Notes: a model not told the origin generated them from the sequence alone. 64,000 nt of DNA from Yoonia sp. SS1-5 (GCF_038443705.2 NZ_CP151767.2:1302001-1366000), one strand, 5' to 3'. Shown: positions 43,702 to 53,721, counted from the first letter of the stretch. Numbers and translations are program-made.

Positions 43702-44562
43702 TCACTGATGGTCTGGGGTCAGGGACGCAGCGAACGCTTTTGCCGCGCGTCCGGGTAACCGATCCCGAAAATGGACATGCAGGTCAACGGCCCCGAACAT
43801 GTGTTGGGGCAACAATTCGACCAACTGCCCTGTCGCGAGCTCTGCCGCGACAGACCCGCGCATCACCATAACGGCACCCAGCCCGGCCCGGGCCATGGCA
43901 AGTGCTGCACTGCGGTTTGTCACACGCATGGTATTGTCGAACTGCAGGGGGATGGGATCACCACTAACTTTCGGGGTCGCCACCAATGCCCGGTCCGCCC
44001 TGCTGTCAATCAAGGGGCACCGCACCGCCCCATCTGGCCCCACTGCGATGTCCTGACGGGTCACGACAACCAGTTGCAGGTCAGCAGGCATGCGGGCCTG
44101 CGCATCGGCTGCGATGTAATCCGTCCGTATCGCCAGCTCAATCGGGCCTGCATGCAGATCAAGCACCGTATCGGTCACGTCGATGTCGAACTGAATATCC
44201 GGATGCAGTTTGCCAAAAGTTCGGATCTTTGCTGGCAGCCAGAACCCTGCCAGCTCAACCGGCAACGTGATCCCCAAGGTCCCCGATAGGGGCTGATTAT
44301 CGGACAGCGTATCCGTCAGGTCATACGCGGTTTGCAGGATTTTCTGCGCGGCTGCCTGTGTCCGCAAGCCCGCAGCGGTCAGTTCAAAACGCGGGGTCGT
44401 TCGTGTCGCAAGCGAAACATCCAGCTCCGCCTCAAGCTGCGAAAGCGCTTCGGAAACCACGGGAACGGACAATCCCAACTGGGCAGCCGCACCACGGATC
44501 GACCCGACATCGGCAATGGTCGCGAAATAGACGAGGCGGCGCAGAGTCTGATGTGACATCAT
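43702..44562 (-). CDS. LysR-family transcriptional regulator
   Basis: 286 residues (start 44562 or 44559). HTH at residues 5-65 (LVYFATIADVGSIRGAAAQL, SVPVVSEALSQLEAELDVSL) and a LysR substrate-binding domain. It is divergent from the SnoaL-like gene 101 nt away and converges on the ferric-reductase-like gene, so either could be its target. Confidence 0.85.
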   Translation of the reverse strand: MMSHQTLRRLVYFATIADVGSIRGAAAQLGLSVPVVSEALSQLEAELDVSLATRTTPRFELTAAGLRTQAAAQKILQTAYDLTDTLSDNQPLSGTLGITLPVELAGFWLPAKIRTFGKLHPDIQFDIDVTDTVLDLHAGPIELAIRTDYIAADAQARMPADLQLVVVTRQDIAVGPDGAVRCPLIDSRADRALVATPKVSGDPIPLQFDNTMRVTNRSAALAMARAGLGAVMVMRGSVAAELATGQLVELLPQHMFGAVDLHVHFRDRLPGRAAKAFAASLTPDHQ

Positions 44563-44663
44563 TGTTCGATTAGACCGAGTAGATAATTTTTCTCTTTATA
44601 TCTACCGAATATTAAGCCGGACGTCCACGTTGTGCAAAGTTCACAACAGGAAAGGAACCCATC

Positions 44664-45137
44664 ATGAAATGGTCAAAAATGCTTGTCAGCGCTGTCGCGG
44701 CGATTGCGATCGCTGGCACGGCCCATGCCGACGATCTGCAAACCGTCAAAAGCTTCTATGAGAATCTGCTGACCACCCCTGCTGATGCAGATCTGGCTGC
44801 TGTGACGTCAGTTGTCGCGGATGACTGGAAATCAACACCAACCCCGCTGGGCGGTCCAGGGGCCGAAGGGTTTCTGACAACGCTCAACGCCTTTGGCGGT
44901 TTGATCCCGGACCTGAAATGGGAGGTTCAAGAGATATGGCAGGACGGTGACACCTATATTGTCAGGGGCCGTGCAACCGGCACACCGCAAGGCCCATTCC
45001 TTGGCATTGATCCTGCGACCGGCAAAAGCTTTGACATCATGTCGATTGATATCCACCGGGTCGAAGACGGCAAGTTGAAGGAATCGTATCATATTGAAGA
45101 CTGGATGAGCGCGCTGGCGCAGTTGACCGCAGAATAG
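44664..45137 (+). CDS. Exported SnoaL-like (ester cyclase fold) protein
   Basis: 157 residues. A signal peptide (MLVSAVAAIAIAGTAHA, cleavage before DDLQ) precedes a SnoaL/NTF2-like cone: VKSFYENLLTTPADADLAAV, LKWEVQEIWQDGDTYIVRGR and GTPQGPFLGIDPATGKSFDI with the conserved end. Such folds hold small hydrophobic ligands; no enzymatic role is established for exported ones. AGGAAAGGAA precedes the start. It is divergent from the LysR gene. Confidence 0.8.
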   Translation: MKWSKMLVSAVAAIAIAGTAHADDLQTVKSFYENLLTTPADADLAAVTSVVADDWKSTPTPLGGPGAEGFLTTLNAFGGLIPDLKWEVQEIWQDGDTYIVRGRATGTPQGPFLGIDPATGKSFDIMSIDIHRVEDGKLKESYHIEDWMSALAQLTAE

Positions 45138-45145
45138 CCAATAAA

Positions 45146-45177
45146 GGCATCCAGGGGTGGCGCGACCCCTGGATGCC
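45146..45177 (+). terminator. Terminator after the SnoaL-like gene
   Basis: A perfect 13-bp stem GGCATCCAGGGGT / ACCCCTGGATGCC with a 6-nt loop; only ATTT follows, so termination may be weak. Confidence 0.65.
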
Positions 45178-45348
45178 ATTTCGTGCGACTTGCAAGTTTC
45201 AATCCCGCATTAACGGGTTCGTAGAACTTCGATGCAACAAGATAGCGGTGTAAGAGGTTCAGCATTGCGTCACTCTTGCCGCGGTCCGCGCATCGCCATG
45301 TCAAACTCGGTCGCGGCCCCAACATGGGAACCAGTAAGTGATTGCAGC

Positions 45349-46323
45349 ATGCAGATATTGATAGCCCACGAATCCGCAGCAGAACGTGGGCGGATCAGCA
45401 ACCGGTTAAGCCGGCATCCTGGCGTATCAATCCCCCGCGCCGTCCCGGACCTGACGCAGACCTATGACTTTGCAGAACATCAGCAGCCAGATTGTGTAAT
45501 CCTGTCCGGCGGTCTTGCGGCCCATCCGGAGTTCGAGTTGCTGGCCTCACTCCTCAGCCTGCTTGGCATCGGTTGCATCGTGTTGGCGCCTGGCCCGGCG
45601 GCCCGCAATCTGCCAGCAACGGTTCTTCTGCTACGGCCCGACGGATTGGACAATGACCTCATCAACACCATCGCTGATGCCCGTTCCCGCTGCAAACAGC
45701 GTGCCCCGTCGGAACAACCTGCGCCACGCGCGCGGCAGTTTGGACCCGAACGCCTGATACTGATCGGCGCCTCTACGGGCGGTGTCGATGCCCTGCTGCA
45801 GATCATCGGACATTTTGGCGAGGATTGTCCGCCCACCCTGGTTGTCCAGCATACGGGTGGCAGTTTTGCGCAAAGCCTGATCCGATTGCTCAACGGTGCC
45901 ACCGGCGCAACAGTCCTCAGTGCCACGCATGGTGCGCGTTTGGCGCCCGGACACATCTATATGGCACCGGATGATCGCAGGCATCTGCAACTGGCCCCCG
46001 GCAGAACACCACAGATCGTGCTATCAAATGACCCGCCGATCACCGGGCATCGTCCATCCGTGGATGCCTTGTTCTTTTCCGCCCTGCCCCATGCGCCCAA
46101 CGTGGCCGCCGCCATCCTGACCGGGATGGGCCGCGACGGGGCAGAGGGCATCAAGGCCTTGCGATCCGCTGGTGCAAGAACAGCCGGCCAGGACGAGGCG
46201 ACGAGTGTTGTTTACGGCATGCCGCGCGTGGCCAAACAATTGGGCGGGGTCGAAAAGCAATTTCCCATTCAAAAGATCGGACCGGCCCTTCTGCGTGCCT
46301 CTGAAGTAAGGACACATGTATGA
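45349..46323 (+). CDS. cheB: CheB-type methylesterase with inactive receiver
   Basis: 324 residues from ATG 45349; longer starts (45298, 45232) are possible and no ribosome site decides. The first ~110 residues have a receiver fold, but the acidic pair is IAHESAAERG and the phosphoacceptor position reads CVILSGG (Ser instead of Asp). The methylesterase domain (~125-320) is complete: ILIGASTGGVDALLQII with the nucleophile Ser, VVQHTGGSFAQSLI with His, and ILTGMGRDGAEGIKALR with Asp. CheB removes methyl esters from chemoreceptors. It precedes cheD by an ATGA overlap; no other chemotaxis gene is in the window. Confidence 0.85.
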   Translation: MQILIAHESAAERGRISNRLSRHPGVSIPRAVPDLTQTYDFAEHQQPDCVILSGGLAAHPEFELLASLLSLLGIGCIVLAPGPAARNLPATVLLLRPDGLDNDLINTIADARSRCKQRAPSEQPAPRARQFGPERLILIGASTGGVDALLQIIGHFGEDCPPTLVVQHTGGSFAQSLIRLLNGATGATVLSATHGARLAPGHIYMAPDDRRHLQLAPGRTPQIVLSNDPPITGHRPSVDALFFSALPHAPNVAAAILTGMGRDGAEGIKALRSAGARTAGQDEATSVVYGMPRVAKQLGGVEKQFPIQKIGPALLRASEVRTHV

Positions 46324-46862
46324 AACCGCTGTCGCGCCCAGGTAATCATCAGAAAATCATCACTGTTGTTCAAGGTGACTATGCGGTTTCGGCTGATCCA
46401 TCGGTTGTGATGTCCACGGTTCTGGGATCCTGCATTGCTGTGTGTCTTTACGATCAAACGGCCGGCGTGGGGGGGATGAACCATTTTCTGCTGGCCACGC
46501 AAGGCGGTCATTCCAGCCGCGATCTGAAATACGGCGTCAACGCTATGGAATTGCTGATCAACAAGGTTCTGCAAGCAGGTGGTGACCGCAGGCGTTTGGT
46601 GGCCAAGATGTTTGGGGGCGCGCGCATGACCGATCATGCGCGCGATATCGGACGGTCAAATGCGGAATTTGCAGCTGACTTTCTTGAACGCGAAGGTATT
46701 CCCTGTTTGTCGCAAAGTGTCGGCGGCGAACGCGCCCGCCGTGTCCAATTCACGCCGACGACCGGCGCCGCGCGCCAGATGCAAATCTCCGGCCCCGCAC
46801 CCGAACCAATTGTTGTTGCCCCACCTGCAGCCGCCAAAGTCGATGACATCACGTTGTTTTAG
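46320..46862 (+). CDS. cheD: Chemoreceptor glutamine deamidase CheD
   Basis: 180 residues. The catalytic Cys is in TVLGSCIAVCLYD and the His in GVGGMNHFLLATQGG, followed by LKYGVNAMELLINKVLQAGG and KMFGGARM. CheD deamidates receptor Gln residues to Glu so they can be methylated, and in some species interacts with CheC. It is translationally coupled to cheB (ATGA at 46320-46323). The last ~25 residues are Pro/Ala-rich and not conserved. Confidence 0.9.
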   Translation: MKPLSRPGNHQKIITVVQGDYAVSADPSVVMSTVLGSCIAVCLYDQTAGVGGMNHFLLATQGGHSSRDLKYGVNAMELLINKVLQAGGDRRRLVAKMFGGARMTDHARDIGRSNAEFAADFLEREGIPCLSQSVGGERARRVQFTPTTGAARQMQISGPAPEPIVVAPPAAAKVDDITLF

Positions 46863-47008
46863 AGCAATTGCGGGCGGGCTTCGCATCGACATATTGCGCG
46901 TAGCACCGTGCAATAGTTTTTATCCGCTGCCCTGCGCTCAAAGCCTCTCAGAAGAGACCGAAAGACATGCGCCCAGCCCGTTTATGCGGCATGCCGCGCA
47001 AACCGCGG

Positions 47009-47881
47009 CTAGCCCAGCGCTTGCAGACGCTTCAGCAGTGATGACGTATCCCAACGACCGCCGCCAAGCTTTTGCACATCCTTGTAAAACTGATCAACCA
47101 GCGCCGTCACCGGCAAGCTGGCACCGTTCTCATCGGCCGTGCTGAGGCAAATATCCAAATCCTTGCGCATCCAGTCCACCGCAAACCCGTGATCGAAATG
47201 ATCATCAAGCATCGTCTTGTAGCGATTGGACATTTGCCAGCTGCCAGCAGCCCCCTGGCTGATCACCTCGACCACCGCTTCACCGTCAAGACCGGCTTTC
47301 TGCGCGAAATGAAGCGCCTCGGACAGGCCCTGCACAAGACCTGCTATCGCAATCTGGTTGCACATCTTGGTCATCTGGCCAGCGCCGCTATCGCCAATCC
47401 GACGGCAAATCCGCGCATAGGCCGCAATCACCTTTTCTGCCGCCGCATAGCTGTCGGGCGCCCCGCCACACATCACCGACAAGACACCGTTCTCGGCACC
47501 GGCCTGCCCGCCCGATACAGGCGCATCGACAAAGGCAACGCCAGCCTCGGCGGCGCGGTCATGCAACTCGCGGGTGACGGCGGCTGACACTGTGGTGTGA
47601 TCAACAAAGATGCTGCCTGCCGTCATCGCAGGCAGGGCGCCGTCAGGTCCGGTGCAAACGGCGCGCAAATCGTCGTCATTCCCAACGCAGGCCATGACCA
47701 TATCGGCCCCGTTGGCAGCTTGCGCAGGTGTGGGTGCCATCTGGCCGCCATGGGCTGCAACCCATGCTTCCGCCTTGGCAGAGGTCCGATTATAGACCGT
47801 GACGTCGTGCCCTGCCGCTTTCAGATGCCCGGCCATGGGGTAGCCCATCACACCAAGGCCCAGGAATGCTAGTTTTGCCAT
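47009..47881 (-). CDS. 3-hydroxyisobutyrate dehydrogenase-family oxidoreductase
   Basis: 290 residues. The NAD motif FLGLGVMGYPMAGHLKAAGH, the substrate loop VDAPVSGGQAGAENGVLSVM and the catalytic Lys in GQMTKMCNQIAIAGLVQGL are those of GarR/MmsB beta-hydroxyacid dehydrogenases. Substrates may be 3-hydroxyisobutyrate or 2-hydroxy-3-oxopropionate. It is 29 nt before the acyl-CoA synthetase gene's end, in the same direction, so possibly one transcript. The 146 nt to cheD hold nothing recognised. Confidence 0.85.
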   Translation of the reverse strand: MAKLAFLGLGVMGYPMAGHLKAAGHDVTVYNRTSAKAEAWVAAHGGQMAPTPAQAANGADMVMACVGNDDDLRAVCTGPDGALPAMTAGSIFVDHTTVSAAVTRELHDRAAEAGVAFVDAPVSGGQAGAENGVLSVMCGGAPDSYAAAEKVIAAYARICRRIGDSGAGQMTKMCNQIAIAGLVQGLSEALHFAQKAGLDGEAVVEVISQGAAGSWQMSNRYKTMLDDHFDHGFAVDWMRKDLDICLSTADENGASLPVTALVDQFYKDVQKLGGGRWDTSSLLKRLQALG

Positions 47882-47910
47882 TGGCTGTTCCTTCGCACTG
47901 TATCAGCTGA

Positions 47911-49797
47911 TTACGCGGCTTTTTCCCACGGGATCGTAAAGACACCAAGCGCCTTTTTCAGATCATCATCAGACACCTCGCCAGTGGTCGTCACATGCGC
48001 GACCAACCCCCGTTTCTTGTCTTCGGTGACGGCGCTGACCTCGGCGTCCATTCCGGACAGGGCGCTGTTCAGGACCCGTGTAATCGCGCTCTTGCGCAGG
48101 TCGGGCTTGAATATCTTGCCGACGGCAGTCTTTGGCAATTCACCCATGATCTCAAGATGTTTGGGATGGGCCGCGCGTTCGTGGATATGCGCCTTGGCAT
48201 ATTCCATCAACTCGTCCGAGGTCACCGTCGCGCCGTCAACCAGCTCAACAAAGGCGCAAGGCACCTCGCCCGCATGGGCGTCGGGTTGGCCAATCGCGCC
48301 GGCAAATGCCACGGCTTCATGCCCGGCAAGTGCTTCTTCGATCTCGGCGGGGTCGATGTTATGACCCCCGCGAATGATCAGATCCTTCGCGCGTCCGGTA
48401 ATCCACAAATACCCATCAGGATCCTTCCGGCCCAGATCACCGGTGCGCAGATATTGCGCGTTCCCCAAGGGCCCCGCGTAAAACAGCCCTTCATTCTTGT
48501 CGTCTTCTGTATAGGTGTGCCCTTGATACACGCCGGGGTTCGAGATGCAGATTTCACCGATTTCGTCGGTGCCCACTTCTTCACCCGTCGCAACAGACAT
48601 GATCTTGATGTCGGTATAAGGGAACGGCAGACCGATGGAACCGACCCGCTTTTCCCCTTCGGGCGGGTTGATTGTAACAAGGCATGTTGCCTCGGTCAGC
48701 CCGTACCCCTCGCAGATGGTCACACCTGCAGCAGCCTCGAACCGTTTATAGAGCTCCAGAGGCAAGGGGGCAGATCCGCAAAAGGCCAGTCGCAGGGTCG
48801 AGATATCCGCATCAACCTTGCGCTGCATCAGCGCAGACATGGCCGTTGGGACGGTGATCATGAAGGTGACTTTGTGCTTTTCGACGAGTTTCCAGAAATT
48901 GTCGAAGACCCCCTCGCCGCGATATCCTTGCGGTGTCGGAAAGACGATCTCTGCCCCCGAAGACAGCGACGCCCCCATACAGACCACCGTTGCGAACACA
49001 TGGAACAGGGGTAGCGGGCAGATTTGCACATCTGTCGGCTCAAACAGCAGCTTGTCGCCCAACCATGCATTGTAGACGATGCCGGAATACCGGTGCTGCA
49101 CCACTTTCGGCATGCCCGTCGTTCCGCCCGTGTGGAAATAGGCGGCAACCCGGTCGGCTGCACTGTCATCAAAGGCCAGCGACTTGGGCTGCTTGTTCAA
49201 TTCTGCATTGAAATCCAGCACCTGCGCCTTGTGCCCCACAGGGTTCTTGGGCCGGATCAGCGGCACGATCAGTTTTTTCAGACCGGTCAAGTAGCGATGC
49301 AAATCCACCTCGAGTACGGTGCTGACATTGGGGGCAAGGCGCACGGCCTCTGCTGTTTTTTGTGCAACATCGGTTTTGGGAAAGGCCCGCAAGGTGACCA
49401 CCACCTTGGCATTGGTCTCGCGCAGGATCGCACCGATCTGTTCTGCATCCAAAAGCGGATTGATTGGATTGACGATGCCCGCCACCTGCCCGCCCAGATA
49501 GGTCAGCACTGTCTCGGTCGCGTTGGGCAGCACGAAGGCCACAACATCCGTCTCGCCCACACCAAGCTGGCGGAACATATTCGCCGCTTGCGCGGTCTTT
49601 TCGCGCAATTGGGTCCAGCTGAGCGTTTCGCTGGCGCTGCCGGGGTCGGATAATAGCCGATATGTCATCGCATTGCGCGACCCGTGCGCGGCAGCGGTCC
49701 GACTTAACATCTCGAAAGTGGTTGTCGGCAGGTCACGTTCTTCCCACGGCTTTTCCGCCTCAATGGCGTTGCGATCCTCGACGTTCGCGTAACCCAT
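47911..49797 (-). CDS. Acyl-CoA synthetase (AMP-forming)
   Basis: 628 residues from ATG 49797 (GGGAGAG site upstream; MGYANVEDRNAIEAEKPWEE). It has the AMP-binding core YFHTGGTTGMPKVVQHRYSG, the EGYGLTEATCLVTIN motif, YLRTGDLGRKDPDGYLWITG and the C-terminal PKTAVGKIFKPDLRK with the catalytic Lys. It activates a carboxylic acid to its CoA thioester. The long N-terminal part is typical of FadD3-like/long-chain-type ligases of Rhodobacteraceae, so the chain length of the substrate is uncertain. Confidence 0.88.
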   Translation of the reverse strand: MGYANVEDRNAIEAEKPWEERDLPTTTFEMLSRTAAAHGSRNAMTYRLLSDPGSASETLSWTQLREKTAQAANMFRQLGVGETDVVAFVLPNATETVLTYLGGQVAGIVNPINPLLDAEQIGAILRETNAKVVVTLRAFPKTDVAQKTAEAVRLAPNVSTVLEVDLHRYLTGLKKLIVPLIRPKNPVGHKAQVLDFNAELNKQPKSLAFDDSAADRVAAYFHTGGTTGMPKVVQHRYSGIVYNAWLGDKLLFEPTDVQICPLPLFHVFATVVCMGASLSSGAEIVFPTPQGYRGEGVFDNFWKLVEKHKVTFMITVPTAMSALMQRKVDADISTLRLAFCGSAPLPLELYKRFEAAAGVTICEGYGLTEATCLVTINPPEGEKRVGSIGLPFPYTDIKIMSVATGEEVGTDEIGEICISNPGVYQGHTYTEDDKNEGLFYAGPLGNAQYLRTGDLGRKDPDGYLWITGRAKDLIIRGGHNIDPAEIEEALAGHEAVAFAGAIGQPDAHAGEVPCAFVELVDGATVTSDELMEYAKAHIHERAAHPKHLEIMGELPKTAVGKIFKPDLRKSAITRVLNSALSGMDAEVSAVTEDKKRGLVAHVTTTGEVSDDDLKKALGVFTIPWEKAA

Positions 49798-49928
49798 GAC
49801 GCTCTCTCCCTGTTGTGCTGTGTCGGCTGGGTATACCATGCCGATCTCCCCCAAGGGATAGCGTGGGCAATACGCGCGGAAATCGCAACCCTAACGCTAC
49901 GAAATTTGGCGCAATCCCGGCGTTTGGA

Positions 49929-51719
49929 TCACTCGGCGGCGACGCCAGCGGTGAACTGCAGGCGGGCCAGCCGGGCGTAAAGCCCCCCTTGCGCAACCAA
50001 TGCGTCATGCGTGCCCTGCGCGACGATCTTGCCCGCATCAAAGACGACAATCCGGTCGGCCTGCTTCACCGTTGCCAGCCGGTGCGCCACAATCAGGGTT
50101 GTGCGATTGCGGGCCAGGTTTTCGACCGCCTGTTGCACGGCCTGCTCACTTTCGGCGTCCAATGCGCTTGTGGCCTCGTCCAGCAACAGGATCGGCGCAT
50201 CGCGCAGGATCGCACGGGCAATGGCGATCCGTTGCTTTTGGCCGCCCGACAACATGACCCCACGCTCGCCTACATAGCTGTCATAGCCATCCGGCAGCGC
50301 CATCAGGAAATCATGCGCGGCGGCGGCCTTGGCTGCGGCCTCGACCTCGGCATCTGTGGCGGTTGGCCGACCAAACCGAATATTCTCGCGCGCGGTATCT
50401 GCAAAGATCACCGGGTCCTGCGGGACAAGTGCGATCTGCTCGCGAAATGCCGACCGGTTCAAGTCACGCAGATCAATACCGTCAAGCCGGACCGCCCCCT
50501 TTTGCGGATCGTAGAAACGCAACATCAATTGAATGATGGTTGTCTTGCCCGCCCCCGATGGACCAACAAGGGCAACCGTCTCGCCCGGTGCAATAGTCAG
50601 GTCAATATGGTCAAGCGCCGAAATGCCCGGACGCGACGGGTAGCTGAATTGAACATTGTCAAAGCTGATGGCCCCTTCGATTGTGGGCATGGCCCGCGCG
50701 GTTTCGGGATCCAGCACGGTGTCGCTGGCGGTCAGCAATTCGACCAATCGCTCTGTCGCGCCGGCGGCGCGCTGCAACTCGCCCCATATTTCCGTCAGTG
50801 CGGCCAGCGCCCCTGCCACCATGATCGTGTAGATCATGAACTGAACCAGTTCACCTTCGGTGATTTCGCCACCGCGCACGTCTGTCGCACCCATCCACAA
50901 GAACCCCACAACGCCCGAAAACGCCATGAAGATCACAATCGCCGTCAGCAGTGCCCGGGTGATGATCCGGCGATGCGCGGCAACAAAGCTCTGCTCGGTG
51001 ACGTCGCCGAATTTCGCCCGGCTCAGTGTTTCGTGCGAAAAGGCCTGCACTGTCTGGGCGGCCAAAAGCTGTTCGGACGCGTCACCACTGGATTCCGCAA
51101 TCAGATCCTGATTCTTCTTCGACAGGTTCCGCACCCGCCGCCCCAGCAGAATGATCGGCAAAACAACGACCGGGATCGGCCACAGGACCATCGCTGACAT
51201 TTTCAACGAGGTGATCAGCATCAGGGCGATGCCCCCAAAAAAGATCAGGACATTGCGCAGCGCCACCGAAACCGAGCTGCCGATCACCGAAAGGATCAGG
51301 GTCGTGTCGGTTGTGATCCGGCTAAGCACCTCACCGGTCATGATCTTTTCATAAAAGGCCGGGCTCATCCCGATCATCCGGTCAAAAACCGCCTTGCGGA
51401 TATCTGCGACAACCCGTTCGCCCAACCGCGTCACCAGATAATAGCGCATCGCCGTTCCAACGGCCAAGAGACCTGCAATCCCGATGGCCGCCAGAAAGTA
51501 GTTTTGCAGAATACTGCCATCGGCCGCATCAAAATTGTCGATCACCCGGCGCGCGGCCAGCGGCAGCACAAGCGACACCGCAGCCGTCAGCACAAGCGCG
51601 CTGAGCGCCGCGATCATGATGCCCCGATAGGGTCTGACAAAAGGCCAAAGCGCCTTCAGCGCGCCGATCTGCTTTGAGGCGGCCCGATCTTCGGGGGATT
51701 GTCGTTGTGGGTCAGCCAT
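49929..51719 (-). CDS. ABC-type exporter, fused membrane and ATPase domains (MsbA/ABCB type)
   Basis: 596 residues. Six membrane helices (residues ~25-310) precede the ATPase, with Walker A VALVGPSGAGKTTIIQLMLR, signature LSGGQKQRIAIARAIL and Walker B ILLLDEATSALD with the H-loop IVAHRLAT. It works as a homodimer exporting lipids or drugs across the inner membrane. It is transcribed alone, and its C-terminus is close to the acyl-CoA synthetase start region (131 nt). Confidence 0.92.
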   Translation of the reverse strand: MADPQRQSPEDRAASKQIGALKALWPFVRPYRGIMIAALSALVLTAAVSLVLPLAARRVIDNFDAADGSILQNYFLAAIGIAGLLAVGTAMRYYLVTRLGERVVADIRKAVFDRMIGMSPAFYEKIMTGEVLSRITTDTTLILSVIGSSVSVALRNVLIFFGGIALMLITSLKMSAMVLWPIPVVVLPIILLGRRVRNLSKKNQDLIAESSGDASEQLLAAQTVQAFSHETLSRAKFGDVTEQSFVAAHRRIITRALLTAIVIFMAFSGVVGFLWMGATDVRGGEITEGELVQFMIYTIMVAGALAALTEIWGELQRAAGATERLVELLTASDTVLDPETARAMPTIEGAISFDNVQFSYPSRPGISALDHIDLTIAPGETVALVGPSGAGKTTIIQLMLRFYDPQKGAVRLDGIDLRDLNRSAFREQIALVPQDPVIFADTARENIRFGRPTATDAEVEAAAKAAAAHDFLMALPDGYDSYVGERGVMLSGGQKQRIAIARAILRDAPILLLDEATSALDAESEQAVQQAVENLARNRTTLIVAHRLATVKQADRIVVFDAGKIVAQGTHDALVAQGGLYARLARLQFTAGVAAE

Positions 51720-51820
51720 TGCCGTCTCGTCTGTTGTCTGTCGGTGACATAAAACCGGGGCGGCAGATTAACAAGGCGACCAATCGCCTATCACATATGC
51801 AAAAATGTATGGAAATCGGA

Positions 51821-51894
51821 TGGAGCGGGCGACGGGAATCGAACCCGTATCATCAGCTTGGAAGGCTGAGGTCTTACCATTACACAACGCCCGC
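51821..51894 (-). tRNA. tRNA-Gly (anticodon TCC)
   Basis: A 74-nt cloverleaf with encoded CCA: acceptor GCGGGCG/CGCCCGC, anticodon arm TCAGC-CTTCCAA-GCTGA (anticodon TCC), T arm ACGGG-TTCGATT-CCCGT. It reads GGA and other glycine codons. Confidence 0.95.
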
Positions 51895-52000
51895 GCGCTG
51901 CCTTGGATTATGTCACACGCTTCTGGGCGTCAACAAGAGATAGACAAAAAGAAACGCGCCACAGTTGAACTGCGGCGCGCCTGCGATCTGTAGATCATGC

Positions 52001-53557
52001 TTACTTCATAGTGATCCGGCCATCCTTATAGGGTGTGAACGGGCTGTTTGCCGCGATGAATTCCGCCGTCACATCTGCAAGGTCCGGACCGAAATCATAG
52101 GCATTGGCCGCATCCTTGAACATGTCATAGCCGTCACCGCCGTTACGCACGTAGTTGTTTGACACAACGCCATATGTCGCGGCCAGATCAAGTGGCGCAT
52201 CGCCGATCTTGATGTCCGAGACACGCGATCCGGCCTCGGCGGCGGGATCAACCGTAAAGGTCATGCCCGCAACTTGGGGGAAACGACCGGCGCCCTCTTC
52301 GATCTGGCTGACACCGTTTTCCAGCGCGGCAAGGATCTTGTCGCCGGTCACTTCGAATGTGGACAGGGTGTTCTGGAACGGAAGCACGGTCAGCACCTCG
52401 CCCATCGTCACCTCACCGGCATCAATGGATGCGCGAATACCGCCGCCATTCTGAATGGCGATCTGGATCCCCTGATCCTTGACCCGTTCAAGCATCGCAT
52501 CCGCGATCAGGCTTCCCATCGCACATTCCTGACTGCGGCATTCTTCGCGCACGCCAACAATTTCCGTGGCTGTTTCGGCAACCACCTTGTTGCGGATTTC
52601 TTCCAGCGGTTGGGCCAGTTCGGCGATCCGCGATACCACGGCTTCGTCCTCGGTCACGCCGCCATCAATCAGGATCGGGGCGCCCGAGGCTTCGGTGATC
52701 ACACCCTCATCGTCAAAGGTGATATTCAGCTCGCCCAGATATTTGCCATATGCATAGGCCTGAACGACAGCCGTATCACCAACCATGGTGGGATAGGGCC
52801 CTTCGGAGCCATCCATGTCGCCAAGCAGCGAGTTCGAGTGCCCGCCCACAATCACATCAACACCAGTGGTGTTTTCGGCAACCATCTTGTCGACCGCATA
52901 GCTGGAATGGGACAACACGACGATCTTGTTGACCCCTTCGGCCGTCAGCTTGTCAACTTCACCCTGCACGGCGGTTGACGGATCACTGAAGGTGATGTTG
53001 TCACCCGGCGCGGCCAGCTCATCCGTATCTTCCGGGGTTAGCCCGATCAGGCCGATTTTTTCGCCGCCCCGCTCGATGATTGTCGATTTCATCAGCACAT
53101 CGGCCAGCAACGGTTCGGCGGACACATCCGCATTGGACATCAGAACCGGAAAATCGACCGCATCCATGAACCCGCGCAGAACCTCTGGCCCGTCATCGAA
53201 TTCATGGTTCCCGACCGTCATGCCATCATAACCCAGCTGGTTCATGAATTCGGCCGCCATCGCACCTTTGTAATAGGTATAGAACAACGTGCCCTGAAAC
53301 TGGTCGCCGCCATCAACAAGGATCGCGTTATTGGACCGGGCGCGCGCCTCATTCACGGCCGTGATCAGGCGGGCGGTACCGCCAAAACACTCACCCGCGT
53401 CATTGTCTTCAGCCGAGCAAGGGCCGTCAAAGCGGCTGATCGGCTCGAACCGCGCGTGAAAGTCATTCGTATGCAGAATCGTCAGCGTATAGTCCGCCGC
53501 CGCTGCACCAGCCGTCAGTGCCAATGCGCAAGTTGATGTAAGAATACGTGAAAGCAT
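52001..53557 (-). CDS. Periplasmic 5'-nucleotidase/metallophosphatase (UshA family)
   Basis: 518 residues. A signal peptide (ILTSTCALALTAGAAAADY) precedes the metallophosphatase domain: LTILHTNDFHARFEPI (Asp, His), VDGGDQFQGTLFY, TVGNHEFDDGPEV, VIVGGHSNSLL. The C-terminal nucleotide-binding domain starts near 330, with GVREECRSQECAMGSLIADA and FPQVAGMTFTVDPAAEAGSR plus the substrate-stacking NNYVRNGGDGYDMF. It dephosphorylates extracellular nucleotides for uptake. It is divergent from the DUF952 gene 164 nt away. Confidence 0.9.
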   Translation of the reverse strand: MLSRILTSTCALALTAGAAAADYTLTILHTNDFHARFEPISRFDGPCSAEDNDAGECFGGTARLITAVNEARARSNNAILVDGGDQFQGTLFYTYYKGAMAAEFMNQLGYDGMTVGNHEFDDGPEVLRGFMDAVDFPVLMSNADVSAEPLLADVLMKSTIIERGGEKIGLIGLTPEDTDELAAPGDNITFSDPSTAVQGEVDKLTAEGVNKIVVLSHSSYAVDKMVAENTTGVDVIVGGHSNSLLGDMDGSEGPYPTMVGDTAVVQAYAYGKYLGELNITFDDEGVITEASGAPILIDGGVTEDEAVVSRIAELAQPLEEIRNKVVAETATEIVGVREECRSQECAMGSLIADAMLERVKDQGIQIAIQNGGGIRASIDAGEVTMGEVLTVLPFQNTLSTFEVTGDKILAALENGVSQIEEGAGRFPQVAGMTFTVDPAAEAGSRVSDIKIGDAPLDLAATYGVVSNNYVRNGGDGYDMFKDAANAYDFGPDLADVTAEFIAANSPFTPYKDGRITMK

Positions 53558-53721
53558 GGTTGATCCCCAAGGTTGTTATGGACCCAGCTTGGCGCTGCTT
53601 CAGGGCAGAGTCAAACCGCTTGCCAAGACCTGAATCGGTGCCAAAACCCCCGCCGCTGCCCGACTTCATTATTGCCGTCAAATACTTGACCCCACCCGCC
53701 CTTCGGGCCATGACCGCGGAC

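Noticed and set aside
49815..51197. 460-residue plus-strand open frame
   Set aside because: It is antisense to the ABC exporter, with His/Arg/Gln-rich composition typical of a shadow frame in GC-rich DNA.
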